Of a DNA stretch of 14,553 nt, positions 14,190 through 14,553 are shown piece after piece. Under the pieces are notes generated by a model that saw nothing but the letters and a program-made list of their open reading frames with translations, was not told the DNA's origin and made no database searches. A program made the translations under genes and the position numbers. The DNA is from JBGQDM01 sp041495845 (GTDB lineage: Bacteria > Acidobacteriota > Terriglobia > Terriglobales > Acidobacteriaceae). Within the stretch, counting starts at the first letter, position 1. Every line of letters starts with the position of its first letter. The stretch is taken from assembly GCA_041495845.1 (NCBI GenBank), contig JBGQDM010000083.1, forward strand, positions 1 through 14,553, read 5' to 3'.

Positions 14190-14232
14190 TAAATCGCAGA
14201 GTACGCTGAGAAAAGCCGCAGAGGCCGCAGAG
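14190..14232. repeat. CGCAGAG-type intergenic repeat, copy B
   Basis: Positions 14190-14223 match copy A (6588-6621) at 29 of 34 bases. Four CGC(A/T)GAG units begin at 14195, 14204, 14217 and 14226, with intervals of 9, 13 and 9. The fourth unit is absent from copy A. A 7-bp stem, AGAGGCC (14220-14226) with GGCCTCT (14242-14248), spans its right edge. Confidence 0.7.
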
Positions 14233-14280
14233 AAAGCCTTTGGCCTCTTTGAGCCTGCCCAGGATTACAGAATTCTTGTC

Positions 14281-14296
14281 GCCTTCCACCGAAGGC
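14281..14296 (-). terminator. Weak hairpin just after the S41 peptidase stop
   Basis: GCCTTC (14281-14286) and GAAGGC (14291-14296) form a 6-bp stem with a 4-base loop two bases past the stop on the minus strand. No T-run follows, so termination is doubtful and read-through into the PBP1A gene is possible. Confidence 0.3.
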
Positions 14297-14298
14297 AA

Positions 14299-14553
14299 TC
14301 ACGCTTTGCGCTTCAATACTTCCAGGGCGCGACGCAGCTGTTCGTCGGTCGGTGGCTGTGTTTTCTTCTGCTCTTCGGAGGTGGAGGTCGCATCGTCGTC
14401 CGGTAGCGGTGCATCGTCGTCACCGTCCGTTACCGCCACGTTGGGCGTGACGGCCGTGTCTTGAATCGCCTTGCCCGCAGGGGAGTAATACTTGGCGATG
14501 GAGAGGATGAGGGCGGAACCGTCGGCCATCTCAATGACCTTCTGCACCGAGCC
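14299..14553 (-). CDS. S41 carboxyl-terminal processing peptidase, C-terminal end (partial)
   Basis: The last 84 codons of a CtpA/Prc-type serine protease are visible; the 5' end lies beyond the window. The fragment opens GSVQKVIEM and continues DGSALILSIAKYYSPAGKAIQ, the conserved strand and helix that follow the catalytic Lys in S41 proteases (family pattern GKGSVQ). The catalytic Ser/Lys pair therefore lies just outside the window and cannot be checked. The family cleaves C-terminal tails of periplasmic proteins, including cell-wall enzymes in some bacteria. After the conserved part the tail is acidic (GDDDAPLPDDDATSTSEE) and then helical and basic (EQLRRALEVLKRKA). The PBP1A gene lies 188 bases downstream in the same direction. 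Confidence 0.88.
   Translation of the reverse strand, partial: GSVQKVIEMADGSALILSIAKYYSPAGKAIQDTAVTPNVAVTDGDDDAPLPDDDATSTSEEQKKTQPPTDEQLRRALEVLKRKA

Overview
The window reads as a chromosomal segment of a GC-rich, Gram-negative-type bacterium. An acidobacterium (Acidobacteriota, Terriglobia-like) fits best. This is inferred from the gene types, the frequent GTG/TTG starts and short intergenic copies of a CGCAGAG-type repeat; no rRNA or marker gene here settles it.

Positions 79-5320 hold a compact plus-strand trehalose operon of four genes: a membrane-anchored trehalose-6-phosphate synthase fused to a sensor/HAMP module, trehalose-6-phosphate phosphatase, a DUF5752-like protein made of two tandem repeats, and a TreT-type trehalose glycosyltransferring synthase. 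The first three are joined by ATGA stop/start overlaps, the fourth follows after 11 bases, and a rho-independent terminator closes the unit. The locus therefore encodes two separate routes to trehalose, one apparently tied to an envelope signal.

Positions 5345-6259 (minus) encode a membrane-anchored M23 (LytM-type) peptidase with a complete zinc site. A 410-base intergenic stretch follows, with no convincing gene but with copy A of a degenerate repeat. Then come thiL (thiamine-monophosphate kinase), a small secreted protein with an Asp-rich calcium-loop-like motif, a strong terminator, and a complete acyl-CoA carboxylase carboxyltransferase (PccB/MmdA type) with no biotin carboxylase beside it.

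Positions 10093-11878 look like an accessory insert between housekeeping genes. A candidate promoter and a structured leader precede a DUF5677-like protein. A Gp37/Gp68 (DUF5131) three-cysteine protein follows, whose conserved N-terminus lies upstream of any conventional start codon and suggests an ATT start.

Positions 11882-14553 (minus) return to cell-envelope functions: a full-length class A penicillin-binding protein (PBP1A type), copy B of the repeat, and the C-terminal end of an S41 carboxyl-terminal processing peptidase that runs off the window.

The most unusual items are the sensor-HAMP-GT20 fusion and its operon with a duplicated DUF5752-like protein and TreT, and the apparent non-canonical start of the DUF5131 gene. 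No CRISPR array, tRNA, rRNA or insertion sequence was seen.
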